In this document: piece after piece, positions 24,798 through 32,761 of the stretch
Position numbering within the stretch: the first letter of the stretch is position 1
Layout: each line of letters begins with the position of its first letter
DNA from: Gemmatimonadota bacterium
GTDB lineage: Bacteria > Gemmatimonadota > Gemmatimonadetes > Gemmatimonadales > Gemmatimonadaceae
Assembly (NCBI GenBank): GCA_025359135.1
Contig: JANYHJ010000030.1
Span: forward strand, 1 to 47,224
Direction: 5' to 3'
DNA: 47,224 nucleotides
Program-made: the position numbers and the translations under genes
The notes under the pieces: generated by a model
What the model saw: the letters and a program-made list of their open reading frames with translations, nothing else
The model's database searches: none
What the model was told of the DNA's origin: nothing

Positions 24798-26057
24798 ATG
24801 GACAGCTCGCCGACGCGTCGTGACGTCATCAAGGGGCTCGGCTCCCTGGCCGCCGGTGCGGCGATGACGCGCCTCGATCCTGGCGCCCCCTTCCCCGTGC
24901 TTCCCATGGCCGACGGCAGCCCGCTCGACTTTCCGCGCAAGGCCGACTTCCGTCTCACGCCGGGCGAGACCTTCCTGAGCGGCGCGTACACGCATCCGAT
25001 GCCGATTGCCGCGGCGCGCGCGGCGCAGGCGTTCACCGAACGGCGCACCACCACGGCCAGTGCCGGCGCCAGTGCCGCGCGTGACACGGCCCGTCGCGCC
25101 TTTGCCGCGCTCATCAACGCGAGCCCCGCCGAGGTCAGTCTCGTGCAGAACACGAGCTCGGCCGAGAACCTGATCGTCGAGTGTCTCGGCGTGGCGAAGA
25201 ACGACGGGAATGTCGTGAGCGACCTGCTGCACTTCGACGGTGCGCTCATTCACCTGCTCGAGCTTGAGAAGCGCGGCCTCGACCTGCGCCTCGCGAAGCC
25301 GAAGGACGGGCGCATCCTGCTGGCCGACTTCGAGCGGTTGATCGACCGCAAGACGCGCCTCGTCGAGGTCTCGCTCGTGTCGTGGTACAACGGCTTCCAG
25401 CACGACCTCAAGGCGGTCTGCGACCTCGCGCATGCGCACGGCGCGTACGTGTACTGCGACGTCATCCAGGGAGTGGGGGCGGTGCCGTTCGACGTGCGCG
25501 CGAGCAGCGTCGACTTCGCCGCGTGCTCGAGCTACAAGTGGCTGATGGGCGACTTCGGGCTCGGCTTCCTCTACGTGCGCGAGGCGCTGCTCGGCACCGT
25601 CATCCAGCGGCCGCACTGGAGCTACGAGTCGACGAGCGACTCCGACATCCATCTCTCGCCGTTCGATCCGCAGTCGGCCACCCCGATCGCATGGACGCCG
25701 GGCACGGGCGCCGCCGCGACCTTCGAGCTGGGCACGATGGCGAGCGGCGTGGCCGCGGCGCTCAGCGTCTCGCTGCCGTACATCCAGCAGCTGGGCTTGG
25801 ACCGCATCGTGGCGCACCGGCAGCCGATGATGGCGAAGTTGCAGGCCGAGCTGCCGCGGCTGGGCTTCACGCCGCAAACGCCGAGCGAAACCACCGGACC
25901 GATCGAGACCTTCGCGCACGACAAGGAGGCGGAGATCAACCGCCGGCTCGACAAGGCGAAGATCACCGTGCGCGTGGCCAAGTACTGGATGCGCGTCTCG
26001 CCGTCGGTGTACAACGACATGGCCGACATCGATCGGCTGCTCGAGGTGCTCTCGTGA
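24798..26057 (+). CDS. Tat-type exported class V aminotransferase/cysteine-desulfurase-like PLP enzyme
   Basis: A 419-residue fold-type I PLP enzyme. Lys247 in SSYKWLMGDFG is the Schiff-base residue, with HFDGALIH, YCDVIQGVG and SYESTSD as other class V segments; no active-site Cys loop of desulfurases is visible. The N-terminus reads SPTRRDVIKGLGSLAAGAAM, a twin-arginine signal, so the enzyme would be exported with its cofactor bound, as known for PvdN of Pseudomonas. It resembles isopenicillin-N-epimerase-like and PvdN-like proteins more than desulfurases. Substrate unknown. Confidence 0.83.
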   Translation: MDSSPTRRDVIKGLGSLAAGAAMTRLDPGAPFPVLPMADGSPLDFPRKADFRLTPGETFLSGAYTHPMPIAAARAAQAFTERRTTTASAGASAARDTARRAFAALINASPAEVSLVQNTSSAENLIVECLGVAKNDGNVVSDLLHFDGALIHLLELEKRGLDLRLAKPKDGRILLADFERLIDRKTRLVEVSLVSWYNGFQHDLKAVCDLAHAHGAYVYCDVIQGVGAVPFDVRASSVDFAACSSYKWLMGDFGLGFLYVREALLGTVIQRPHWSYESTSDSDIHLSPFDPQSATPIAWTPGTGAAATFELGTMASGVAAALSVSLPYIQQLGLDRIVAHRQPMMAKLQAELPRLGFTPQTPSETTGPIETFAHDKEAEINRRLDKAKITVRVAKYWMRVSPSVYNDMADIDRLLEVLS

Positions 26058-26073
26058 GCGATCGCTCGTCGTC

Positions 26074-26634
26074 GTGAGGCGATGGACGTGGTACGGAGCG
26101 CGCCTCGCGGCCACAGCGTGGCTCGGCGTGTTCGCTGCCTGCACCCGCGGCCCCAAACCGCTGACGCCCGCGGACATCGCCGCGATCCAGCACGCCGCGC
26201 TCACCACCGTCTTCATCGAACGTGAGGACGCGAAGCAGCTCGTGCTGCTCGTGCAAGCAGGTCTCGATGACCCCACGCTCGCGCGGCAGGGACCACAGCC
26301 CGAGTTGAGCGCACTGCCCATCGTCACGCCAGACACGGCCGCGCTCGCACTCGGCATTCCGGTCACGATCCTCACCCAGGCCGACGTCGAAGCGCACTTC
26401 AAGGCCAACGCCGACGCGTGGCCGGCATGGTACGCGCGCTATCCGGGCGCGCCAGGGTTGGCGACGATCACCAATGTGCACGTCGAGACCCAGTCGCCGA
26501 ACGCGGCCTGGTTGATCATCTCGCGCTCGTGTGGCGAGCACTGCCAAGCCGCGTGGCGCGTGACGGTCGAACGCGGGGCCAAGGGCGGCTGGCACACCGT
26601 GAACGCGATCGCGCTGGCGATGCCCAAGGCTTGA
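26074..26634 (+). CDS. Putative lipoprotein of unknown function
   Basis: A 186-residue protein with an N-terminal hydrophobic segment (LAATAWLGVFAAC) and a lipobox giving Cys23, then TRGPKPLTPAD. A mid-part reads LTQADVEAHFKANADAW, and a C-terminal half has two Cys in SRSCGEHCQAAW that could form a disulfide. No family recognised. It starts at GTG 26074, 16 bases after the PLP enzyme stop, and is the last gene before a short gap with small repeats. Probably anchored in a membrane facing the periplasm. Confidence 0.75.
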   Translation: MRRWTWYGARLAATAWLGVFAACTRGPKPLTPADIAAIQHAALTTVFIEREDAKQLVLLVQAGLDDPTLARQGPQPELSALPIVTPDTAALALGIPVTILTQADVEAHFKANADAWPAWYARYPGAPGLATITNVHVETQSPNAAWLIISRSCGEHCQAAWRVTVERGAKGGWHTVNAIALAMPKA

Positions 26635-26643
26635 CGGACAGCG

Positions 26644-26704
26644 CGCTGGCTCTGTCGCGGGATTGACATCGCTGGCTCATGCGCGCTGGCTCACGCGCTG
26701 GCTC
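26644..26704. repeat. Four copies of CGCTGGCTC
   Basis: The nonamer CGCTGGCTC occurs at 26644-26652, 26670-26678, 26684-26692 and 26696-26704, in the gap before the acetamidase gene. Spacing is irregular. It could be slippage-type low-complexity DNA or clustered binding sites. Confidence 0.65.
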
Positions 26705-26777
26705 AAGCGCGCACGCGGGGACATGTTTGGCGCGCAGCGCGTTCGCGTTGCGCCCTTCCCGCTCTCGGAGCCCGCTC

Positions 26778-27932
26778 GTGATTCCGCGCCGGACCTTCCT
26801 CGCTCGCGCCCCGCTCGGGGCCGCCGCCGTGCTCGCCGCTTGCAACGATCGCGGCAGTGAATCACGCGGCACGCTCGTCGCTGCCCAGACTGACGGCGCG
26901 CCTGCTGCACCCGCCTCGGCAGGTGCCACCGCGAACGCCGTGGCCGCGCCCCTGCTCGCGGCCGTGCCCGCCAACGCGCCCACGCTCACCTGGACGCCCA
27001 AGCACGACGAGCTCTGCTACACCTTCGGCGGCGTGGCCGCAAAGCACCGCATCGCGTCGGGCACGCACATCGTGACATGGACGGAAGACTGCTTCGACGG
27101 CATGGTGAAGACCGCGCGCGACCTGCCGACGAAGGTCATGCCGCCGGGCCACGACAATCCGCAGACGGGACCGTTTCACGTCGAGGGCGCGGAACCGGGT
27201 GACACGATCGCGGTGCACATCCTCAGGCTCGAGCCGGCGCGCGACTACGCCGTGTCGTCGTTCGCGCCCGGCTTCGGCGCCATCGTCGGCACCGACCGCA
27301 CCGCGATCCTCGGTCCCGACCTGCCGGAGACGACCTGGCGTTACGACGTCGACATGGCGCGCCGCGTGGCGCGTTCGCAGTCGAGCGATGGCCGCTTCAC
27401 GTGGGACGTACCGCTCGCACCGTTCCTCGGCTGCATGGGCGTCGCGCCGTCGATGGGTGAAGTGCGCTCCACGATCGTGCCAAGCTTCTTCGGCGGCAAC
27501 ATGGACTGCCCCGAGGTGCGCGCCGGCAACACGGTCTTCCTTGGCGTCAACGTGCCGGGCGCGATGCTCTCGTTCGGCGATGGTCACTACGCGATGGGCG
27601 ACGGCGAGATCATGGGCGCGGCCATCGAGGGGGCGATGAACGTCGAGGTGTATGTCGAACTCATCAAGAAGCAATCCACACTCGTGCCGCGTATCGAGAA
27701 CGCGCGCGAGGTGATGTTCGTCGGCAACGGCCGCCCGCTCGAGGATGCCGCGCGCGTGGCGTACAAGGCGATGGTGGGCTGGGTGCGCGCGCGCACCGGC
27801 ATGAGCGAACTCGATGCCTACCAGTTCGTGGCGCAGAACGTCCGCGCGCCAATCGTGCAACTCGTGGACCCGGAGTTCACCGTGGTGGTCAAGCTCGAGA
27901 AGGCGCGCGTCCCCAACGGGAGGGGCGCGTGA
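26778..27932 (+). CDS. Tat-exported acetamidase/formamidase family protein
   Basis: A 384-residue enzyme of the FmdA/AmdA family: conserved FHVEGAEPGDTIAVHI, LGCMGVAPS, PSFFGGNMDCPEVRAGNTVF and FGDGHYAMGDGE blocks. Relatives hydrolyse formamide or acetamide to ammonia and the acid. Unlike the usual cytosolic enzymes it has an N-terminal RRTFLARAPLGAAAVLAAC, a twin-arginine signal with a lipobox (Cys22), so it would be a membrane-anchored lipoprotein. GTG 26778 has CGGAG seven bases upstream and is preferred over the longer frame, which crosses the repeats. Overlap GTGA with the amidase gene. Confidence 0.87.
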   Translation: MIPRRTFLARAPLGAAAVLAACNDRGSESRGTLVAAQTDGAPAAPASAGATANAVAAPLLAAVPANAPTLTWTPKHDELCYTFGGVAAKHRIASGTHIVTWTEDCFDGMVKTARDLPTKVMPPGHDNPQTGPFHVEGAEPGDTIAVHILRLEPARDYAVSSFAPGFGAIVGTDRTAILGPDLPETTWRYDVDMARRVARSQSSDGRFTWDVPLAPFLGCMGVAPSMGEVRSTIVPSFFGGNMDCPEVRAGNTVFLGVNVPGAMLSFGDGHYAMGDGEIMGAAIEGAMNVEVYVELIKKQSTLVPRIENAREVMFVGNGRPLEDAARVAYKAMVGWVRARTGMSELDAYQFVAQNVRAPIVQLVDPEFTVVVKLEKARVPNGRGA

Positions 27933-29752
27933 ACACGCGCCGGCAGTTCCTCATCAAGGCGCCCGTCGCTGCACTTGGCGTCGCGGCCGCGTGCCAGGGC
28001 AAGTCTGCTGACGCACCGAAGAGCGACGTGCCGTCGACGCAGGGCGCAGGGGCGCCCGCCGGTGCGCCGCCGACGTTCGGGACGCTGCCCCCCGTCGGCC
28101 CCGATGTCACGCCCAACACGTTCGCCGAGGCCGAGAAGCTGATGCAGCTCGCGATGTCGCCCGCGGATCGCGCGATGGCGGCCGCGAGCTGGCGCACGTC
28201 GATGGCCGCGATGTACGAGCGACGCACGGGCCCGCGCAAAGTCGCGCTGTCCGACGCCGTCGCACCGGCAACACGATGGACGCCCGGCCACATCGATACG
28301 CACGCCGGTCCCGTGCGCGATCGCTTCGTGCGCAGCGCTGCGGATCCCGGACCGCTCCCCTCGAGCGACGACGAGATCGCCTTCGCGCCGGTGACCAGGC
28401 TCTCGCGCTGGATCGAGAAGAAGCAGCTCACCTCCGACCGGCTCGTGCGCATCTACCTCGCGCGCATCGAGCGGCACGACCCCAAGGTGCGCTGCATCAT
28501 CACGCTCGCGCGCGATCACGCGCTGGCGCAAGCGAAGCAGGCCGACGCCGAGATCGCGGCGGGAAAGTATCGCGGCCCGCTCCACGGAATTCCCTATGGC
28601 GTGAAGGACCTGCTCGACACCGCGGGCATCGCCACGACGTGGGGCGCCGAGCCGTTCCGCAACCGCGTACCCACGGCCGACAGCGCCGTGGTCAAGCACC
28701 TCACCGACGCGGGGGCGGTGCTCATCGCCAAGCTCTCGCTTGGCGCGCTCGCGCTCAACGACATCTGGTTCGGCGGGCAGACCATGAATCCGTGGCTGCT
28801 CGAGGAAGGCGCATCGGGCTCGAGTGCAGGGCCGGGCGCCGCAACGGCTGCGGGCCTCGTCGCCTTCTCCATCGGCAGCGAGACGGGCGGCAGCATCATC
28901 AGCCCGAGCATGCGCTGCGGCGTCACGGGATTGCGCCCCACCTTCGGTCGCGTGCCGCGCACCGGCGCCATGACGCTCTGCTGGTCGCTCGACAAGCTCG
29001 GGCCGATGACGCGATCGGTCGAGGACGCGATGCTCGTGCTCAACGCCATCTCCGCCGTGGACGTGCTCGACATGGGCTCCGTGCCAACGCATCTCGACTT
29101 CGACGCCACGCTCAGCGTGTCCGGCCTCAAGGTCGGCTACTTCCCGGCGTGGATGAAGGAGAACCCCGCCACCGAAGTGGACCGCGCCGCCCTCGAGACG
29201 GTGAAGAAGCTCGGCATGATTCCCACCGAAGTGTCGCTGCCCGACTGGCCCTACCAGTCGCTCAACGTCGTGCTATTCGCTGAAGCGGCCGCCGCGTTCG
29301 AGGAGCTCACGCTCAGTGGCCAAGCCGCGACGCTCAAGGCACAGGTGCCCGACGCGTGGCCCAACCTCTTCCGCGAAGCGCGCTTCCTCTCGGCTGTCGA
29401 CTTCGTGCAAGCCGACCGGCTGCGCCGCAAGGTCGCGCAGGAGATGGCCCGCATCATGGGCAGCGTCGACCTGCTGCTCATTCCGTCCCTCCGCGACGAA
29501 ATGCTGACCATCAGCAACTTCACCGGACATCCGTCGCTCACGCTGCGCGCCGGGTTCGTCAACGTCAGCACGGCCCGCAGCGACTGGGCGCCCGACGCGG
29601 CACACCCGCTTCCGACGTTCAACCCGCCGCGGCGCGTGCCGCACGGCATCACGCTGCTCGGCCGCATGTTCGACGAAGGAACCATCGGGCGCGTGGGCGT
29701 GGCGCTCGAGCGCGCGTTCGGCGTCGTGGGCGAGCACCCCGCTGGCTTTTGA
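27929..29752 (+). CDS. Tat-exported amidase-signature enzyme
   Basis: A 607-residue amidase with the signature triad visible: Lys226 in PYGVKDLLDTAG, cis-Ser298 in GASGSSAGPG and nucleophile Ser322 in GSETGGSIISPS. An N-terminal RRQFLIKAPVAALGVAAAC marks a twin-arginine lipoprotein (Cys22), and about 120 residues of low-complexity and helical sequence separate it from the amidase core. Amidase-signature enzymes split amide bonds ranging from small amides to aminoacyl-tRNA; no GatB partner is nearby, and export excludes that role. It forms an operon with acetamidase (GTGA overlap) and the metallo-hydrolase (TGATG overlap). Confidence 0.9.
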   Translation: MNTRRQFLIKAPVAALGVAAACQGKSADAPKSDVPSTQGAGAPAGAPPTFGTLPPVGPDVTPNTFAEAEKLMQLAMSPADRAMAAASWRTSMAAMYERRTGPRKVALSDAVAPATRWTPGHIDTHAGPVRDRFVRSAADPGPLPSSDDEIAFAPVTRLSRWIEKKQLTSDRLVRIYLARIERHDPKVRCIITLARDHALAQAKQADAEIAAGKYRGPLHGIPYGVKDLLDTAGIATTWGAEPFRNRVPTADSAVVKHLTDAGAVLIAKLSLGALALNDIWFGGQTMNPWLLEEGASGSSAGPGAATAAGLVAFSIGSETGGSIISPSMRCGVTGLRPTFGRVPRTGAMTLCWSLDKLGPMTRSVEDAMLVLNAISAVDVLDMGSVPTHLDFDATLSVSGLKVGYFPAWMKENPATEVDRAALETVKKLGMIPTEVSLPDWPYQSLNVVLFAEAAAAFEELTLSGQAATLKAQVPDAWPNLFREARFLSAVDFVQADRLRRKVAQEMARIMGSVDLLLIPSLRDEMLTISNFTGHPSLTLRAGFVNVSTARSDWAPDAAHPLPTFNPPRRVPHGITLLGRMFDEGTIGRVGVALERAFGVVGEHPAGF

Positions 29753-30666
29753 TGCGACTCATCGAGTTGGCCCTGGTGATGGCGGCTGCGCTCGCGCCGC
29801 GTATTGTCGCAGCGCAGTCGCCAACACTCGCGAGTCGCACCACCATCGTCATGCTCGGCACCGGCACGCCGATTCCCGATCCCGATCGCATGGGCCCGGG
29901 GGTCGCGATCGTCGTCGATTCGGTCGCGTACCTGTTCGACGCGGGCAGTGGCATCGTGCGCCGGTCCGCGGCGGCTGCGCGCGACAACCTCCCCGCGCTG
30001 CGCGCGCCGCAGCTCGGCTTCCTTTTCCTCACGCACCTCCACTCGGATCACACGCTCGGACTCAACGACGTGCTCTTCACGCCGTGGATCCAGGGCCGGA
30101 AGGCGCCGCTCGCACTCTACGGCCCACCGGGCACGCGCCGGCTCGTGAACGGTATCATCGATGGCAACGCCGAGGACATCCGCGAACGGATCAACAGCTC
30201 GGGCGGACCGTCGGCCGCGGGCTACAAGGCCGTCGTGCACGAGATCCACGAAGGCGAGATCTACCGCGACGAGCGCATCACCGTGCGCGCCTTCGCCGTG
30301 CCGCACAGCAAGTGGAAGTACGCGTTCGGCTATCGCATCGACACCCCGGATCGTTCGATCGTGATCAGCGGCGATACGCGCGCCAACGACGCCATCGCGC
30401 GCGCGTGCCACGGCTGTGACGTGCTGATCCACGAGGTGTACTCGGACGCGGGCTTCGCCGGCATTCCGGCCGCGCGCAAGTTGTACCACGCGCAGGCGCA
30501 CACGTCAGCGACGCAACTGGGCGCCATCGCCACGGCAGCGCACACCAAGCTGCTCGTGCTCTACCACCAGCTGTATTTCGGCTCGAGCGATGAGACGTTG
30601 CTGACCGAGGTGCGTTCGGCGTTCGCAGGCCCGGTGGTGTCCGCACGCGACCTGCAGCGGTTCTGA
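29752..30666 (+). CDS. Exported metallo-beta-lactamase-fold hydrolase (RNase Z-like type)
   Basis: A 304-residue protein with a signal peptide (LALVMAAALAPRIVAAQ) and the dinuclear zinc motif THLHSDH at 94-100, further ligands in the SGDTRAND region and a C-terminal His (YHQ). The LGTGTPIPDPDR start is typical of the RNase Z/arylsulfatase-like branch, which when exported acts on small esters or sulfates, not RNA. ATG 29752 shares its A with the amidase stop, so it is the third gene of the amide-hydrolysis operon. Substrate unknown. Confidence 0.87.
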   Translation: MRLIELALVMAAALAPRIVAAQSPTLASRTTIVMLGTGTPIPDPDRMGPGVAIVVDSVAYLFDAGSGIVRRSAAAARDNLPALRAPQLGFLFLTHLHSDHTLGLNDVLFTPWIQGRKAPLALYGPPGTRRLVNGIIDGNAEDIRERINSSGGPSAAGYKAVVHEIHEGEIYRDERITVRAFAVPHSKWKYAFGYRIDTPDRSIVISGDTRANDAIARACHGCDVLIHEVYSDAGFAGIPAARKLYHAQAHTSATQLGAIATAAHTKLLVLYHQLYFGSSDETLLTEVRSAFAGPVVSARDLQRF

Positions 30667-30714
30667 TCGACGGCGCGCTCGCTCGCGTGAAGCGGTGGCG
30701 AGGCTACGACGAAC

Positions 30715-31131
30715 TCAGTAGCAGGTGACGTCGCCTTCCTGCTGGCCCGACCCCATGAAGACGCCGGTGCCGCCCGATCCCTGCCAGAGCGAACAGGTCT
30801 GCGTGGTGCCCGGATGACCGAGCTGCGCATTCCACCCGTTGACGGTGCCAAGCGTGCCACCGGCGATGACCTTGGTGCCCGTCGACGGCTTCCACGTCGG
30901 CAGGCCGCTCGCGCTCGCCAGTCCCGCCGCCGTCACCGTCGCATACGTCTGGTAATCCTGGAAGTACGTCTCCTGCGCCGCCGCGAGGTTGCGCAGATCC
31001 GACTTGATCTGCGACTGCCACGCCTTTTCGCGCGAGCTGCTGAACTTCGGAATCGCGATCGAGGCGAGGATGCCGATGATCACGACGACGATGAGCAGTT
31101 CGATGAGCGTGAATCCAGATCGACGCGACAT
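30715..31131 (-). CDS. Type IV pilin-like protein (GspG/PilA-like)
   Basis: A 138-residue prepilin: short basic leader MSRRSG, then FTLIELLIVVVIIGILASIAIPKF, the N-methylated helix with the needed Glu5. Gly before Phe is the expected peptidase site. The mature protein has a short globular part ending with two Cys in QTCSLWQG and GDVTCY, which could close a D-region-like loop. ATG 31131 is preceded by TTGGAG. A paralogue lies at 39005-39418 with the same C-terminal pattern. No pilus assembly genes are in the window, so these are orphan pilins. Confidence 0.92.
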   Translation of the reverse strand: MSRRSGFTLIELLIVVVIIGILASIAIPKFSSSREKAWQSQIKSDLRNLAAAQETYFQDYQTYATVTAAGLASASGLPTWKPSTGTKVIAGGTLGTVNGWNAQLGHPGTTQTCSLWQGSGGTGVFMGSGQQEGDVTCY

Positions 31132-31520
31132 GACGGGACTCCAAGGGAGGACGGACACCAAGACCTTGTGGTGCCGACACTTGACGCTGCTGGACGCGGC
31201 GAAAGTGTCATCGGTCACGGGCTCGTTCGTGAGGCAAGTTGACTAGTTACTACGCACGATGCATGCCGCCGAAGTGTGAGCCGGCGCAGTTCGCGTGACG
31301 GTTTGCCTGCTCGCACGCATCTTCTAACTCGTTGTCCCGGAAGCGTTTCGCCGAGCAACGCCGAGGTAAACTTGGGGCCTCCACTGTGGGGTCACGGGGT
31401 GCGATTTTGAGTCGAAAAACCGGGTCCTGCGGGGTCGTTTCGGTCGACCATCCTGAGTACTGGACCGCGCTTTCTGGGCGGGAATTGCCGACTTTGGCGC
31501 AATTCGCCCCCCGTCTGGGC
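31132..31520. other. Intergenic region upstream of pilin gene
   Basis: 389 bases without a supported gene, between the pilin start and the NamZ stop (both minus). It should hold the pilin promoter on the minus strand, but I find no convincing -35/-10 or sigma-54 pair. Small open frames on both strands lack a ribosome site and are not credible. The base composition looks less GC-rich than the neighbouring genes. Confidence 0.6.
31476..31512 (-). terminator. Imperfect hairpin after namZ
   Basis: GAATTGC (31482-31488) pairs with GCAATTC (31499-31505). After a bulged G, a GGCGGG stretch at 31476-31481 pairs with CCCCCC at 31507-31512 with one mismatch. It lies just downstream of the NamZ stop on the minus strand. 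No T-run follows. Confidence 0.4.
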
Positions 31521-32708
31521 TCAGGGAGGGTACAGCAAAATGGGCCGCACACGAGCGTCCCAATCGGGCACGGCCGTCCAGGCCGCCACCTGTTCCGCGC
31601 TTACCGTGTTGGGGTCACGGTCGAGCTGCGCGCGCACTGAACGCTGCCCCACGAGCCGGTCCACGTGTCCTTCGCCCGTCGGGTTGGCCGCGGTGGAATA
31701 GCGCGACCACGCAAACGCGCTCCGGTGCGTCGCGACCACCGCGGCCAGCAGCCAGAGGCCGATCGCGACGGGACGATACGCGCTCGCGTCGGTGACGATC
31801 ACGCGGATGCCCTGACAGCGCTCGCCCGCATGCGGTGCCAACGCGGGCACGAACGCATCGTGCTCGAGGGTGATGCCCGCGAGCGATGCACGCGCGAGCC
31901 AGGAGAGCACCGCATCCGCGTCGAGCCATGGTGCGCCGACATGCTGGAACGGCGCATCGGTGCCGCGTCCCACGCTCAGATTCGTTCCCTCGAAGAAGGC
32001 GAGCCCGGCGTACGTCGACAGCGACGCCACGCTCGGCATGGCCGGCGACGTGGGCACCCACGGCAGCGCGGTGTCGGACCACGGCATGTCGCGCGCCCAG
32101 CCTTCACAGGTGACGACGCGCAGGTCGGCGTGCGGCCAGCGTTCACGCTGCCACATGCGGGCGAGTTCGCCGAGTGTGAGCGCGTGCCGGACGGGAATCG
32201 CGTCAGCGCCCACGAACGAGGCGAGCGCAAGATCGAGCGTCGGACCTTCTGCGCTCGCGAGGGTGCCGCCAAGTGGATTGGGCCGATCGAGCACGCAGAG
32301 CGGAATTCGTGATTCGGCGCACGCGGCGAGCAGGTGGAACAGCGTCCACGCATACGTATAGAAGCGCACGCCGACGTCGGGGACGTCGAAGAGCACGAGG
32401 TCGAGGCCTCCGAGCTGGTCCGGCGTGGGGCGCATGCGTTCGCCGTAGAGCGAAACGACGGCGAGTCCCGTGCGCTCGTCCGTGGTGTTGACGACAGCTG
32501 CGCCATCGGGCGCCGAGGCGTCCAGTCCGTGCTCCGGCGCGAAGAGGCGAACAAGCGGAACGCCCGCGTGCTGGAGCGCGACGCGCGAACGTACGGTGGC
32601 GTCGGAGGCAAGGCGCGCGGCGTCGTTGGTGACGAGGCCGACGGCGCGCGCGCCCGAGAGGAGCGCGATGTCCGCCACCACGCGATCCACGCCGAACCGC
32701 ACCGTCAT
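31521..32708 (-). CDS. namZ: NamZ-like exo-beta-N-acetylmuramidase (DUF1343)
   Basis: A 395-residue DUF1343 protein: GLVTNDAAR, FAPEHGLDA, DVGVRFYTYAWTL, LDRPNPLGG and the FEGTNLSVGRGTDAPF block all match the family. NamZ of Bacillus releases N-acetylmuramic acid from peptidoglycan fragments, so cell-wall recycling or scavenging is inferred. No signal peptide is evident, so a cytosolic site is likely. ATG 32708 is used; an in-frame ATG at 32745, inside the other arm of an inverted repeat, would add 12 residues. It lies about 50 bases downstream of the tricorn-like gene on the same strand. Confidence 0.9.
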   Translation of the reverse strand: MTVRFGVDRVVADIALLSGARAVGLVTNDAARLASDATVRSRVALQHAGVPLVRLFAPEHGLDASAPDGAAVVNTTDERTGLAVVSLYGERMRPTPDQLGGLDLVLFDVPDVGVRFYTYAWTLFHLLAACAESRIPLCVLDRPNPLGGTLASAEGPTLDLALASFVGADAIPVRHALTLGELARMWQRERWPHADLRVVTCEGWARDMPWSDTALPWVPTSPAMPSVASLSTYAGLAFFEGTNLSVGRGTDAPFQHVGAPWLDADAVLSWLARASLAGITLEHDAFVPALAPHAGERCQGIRVIVTDASAYRPVAIGLWLLAAVVATHRSAFAWSRYSTAANPTGEGHVDRLVGQRSVRAQLDRDPNTVSAEQVAAWTAVPDWDARVRPILLYPP

Positions 32709-32745
32709 GCCACGCGGTCGCTCCTCTCGGGGTCCTCGTGGCATG
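32706..32745. repeat. 9-bp inverted repeat across the namZ start
   Basis: CATGCCACG at 32706-32714 is complementary to CGTGGCATG at 32737-32745, spaced by 22 bases. Both arms contain an in-frame ATG of namZ. A stem-loop here could hide the start, or it may be chance. Confidence 0.5.
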
Positions 32746-32761
32746 CGGCGGTCCAAGTGCG

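Noticed and set aside
31250..31640. Small open frames on both strands in the gap after the pilin promoter
   Set aside because: No ribosome-binding site, no recognisable domain, and they overlap each other or the namZ end.
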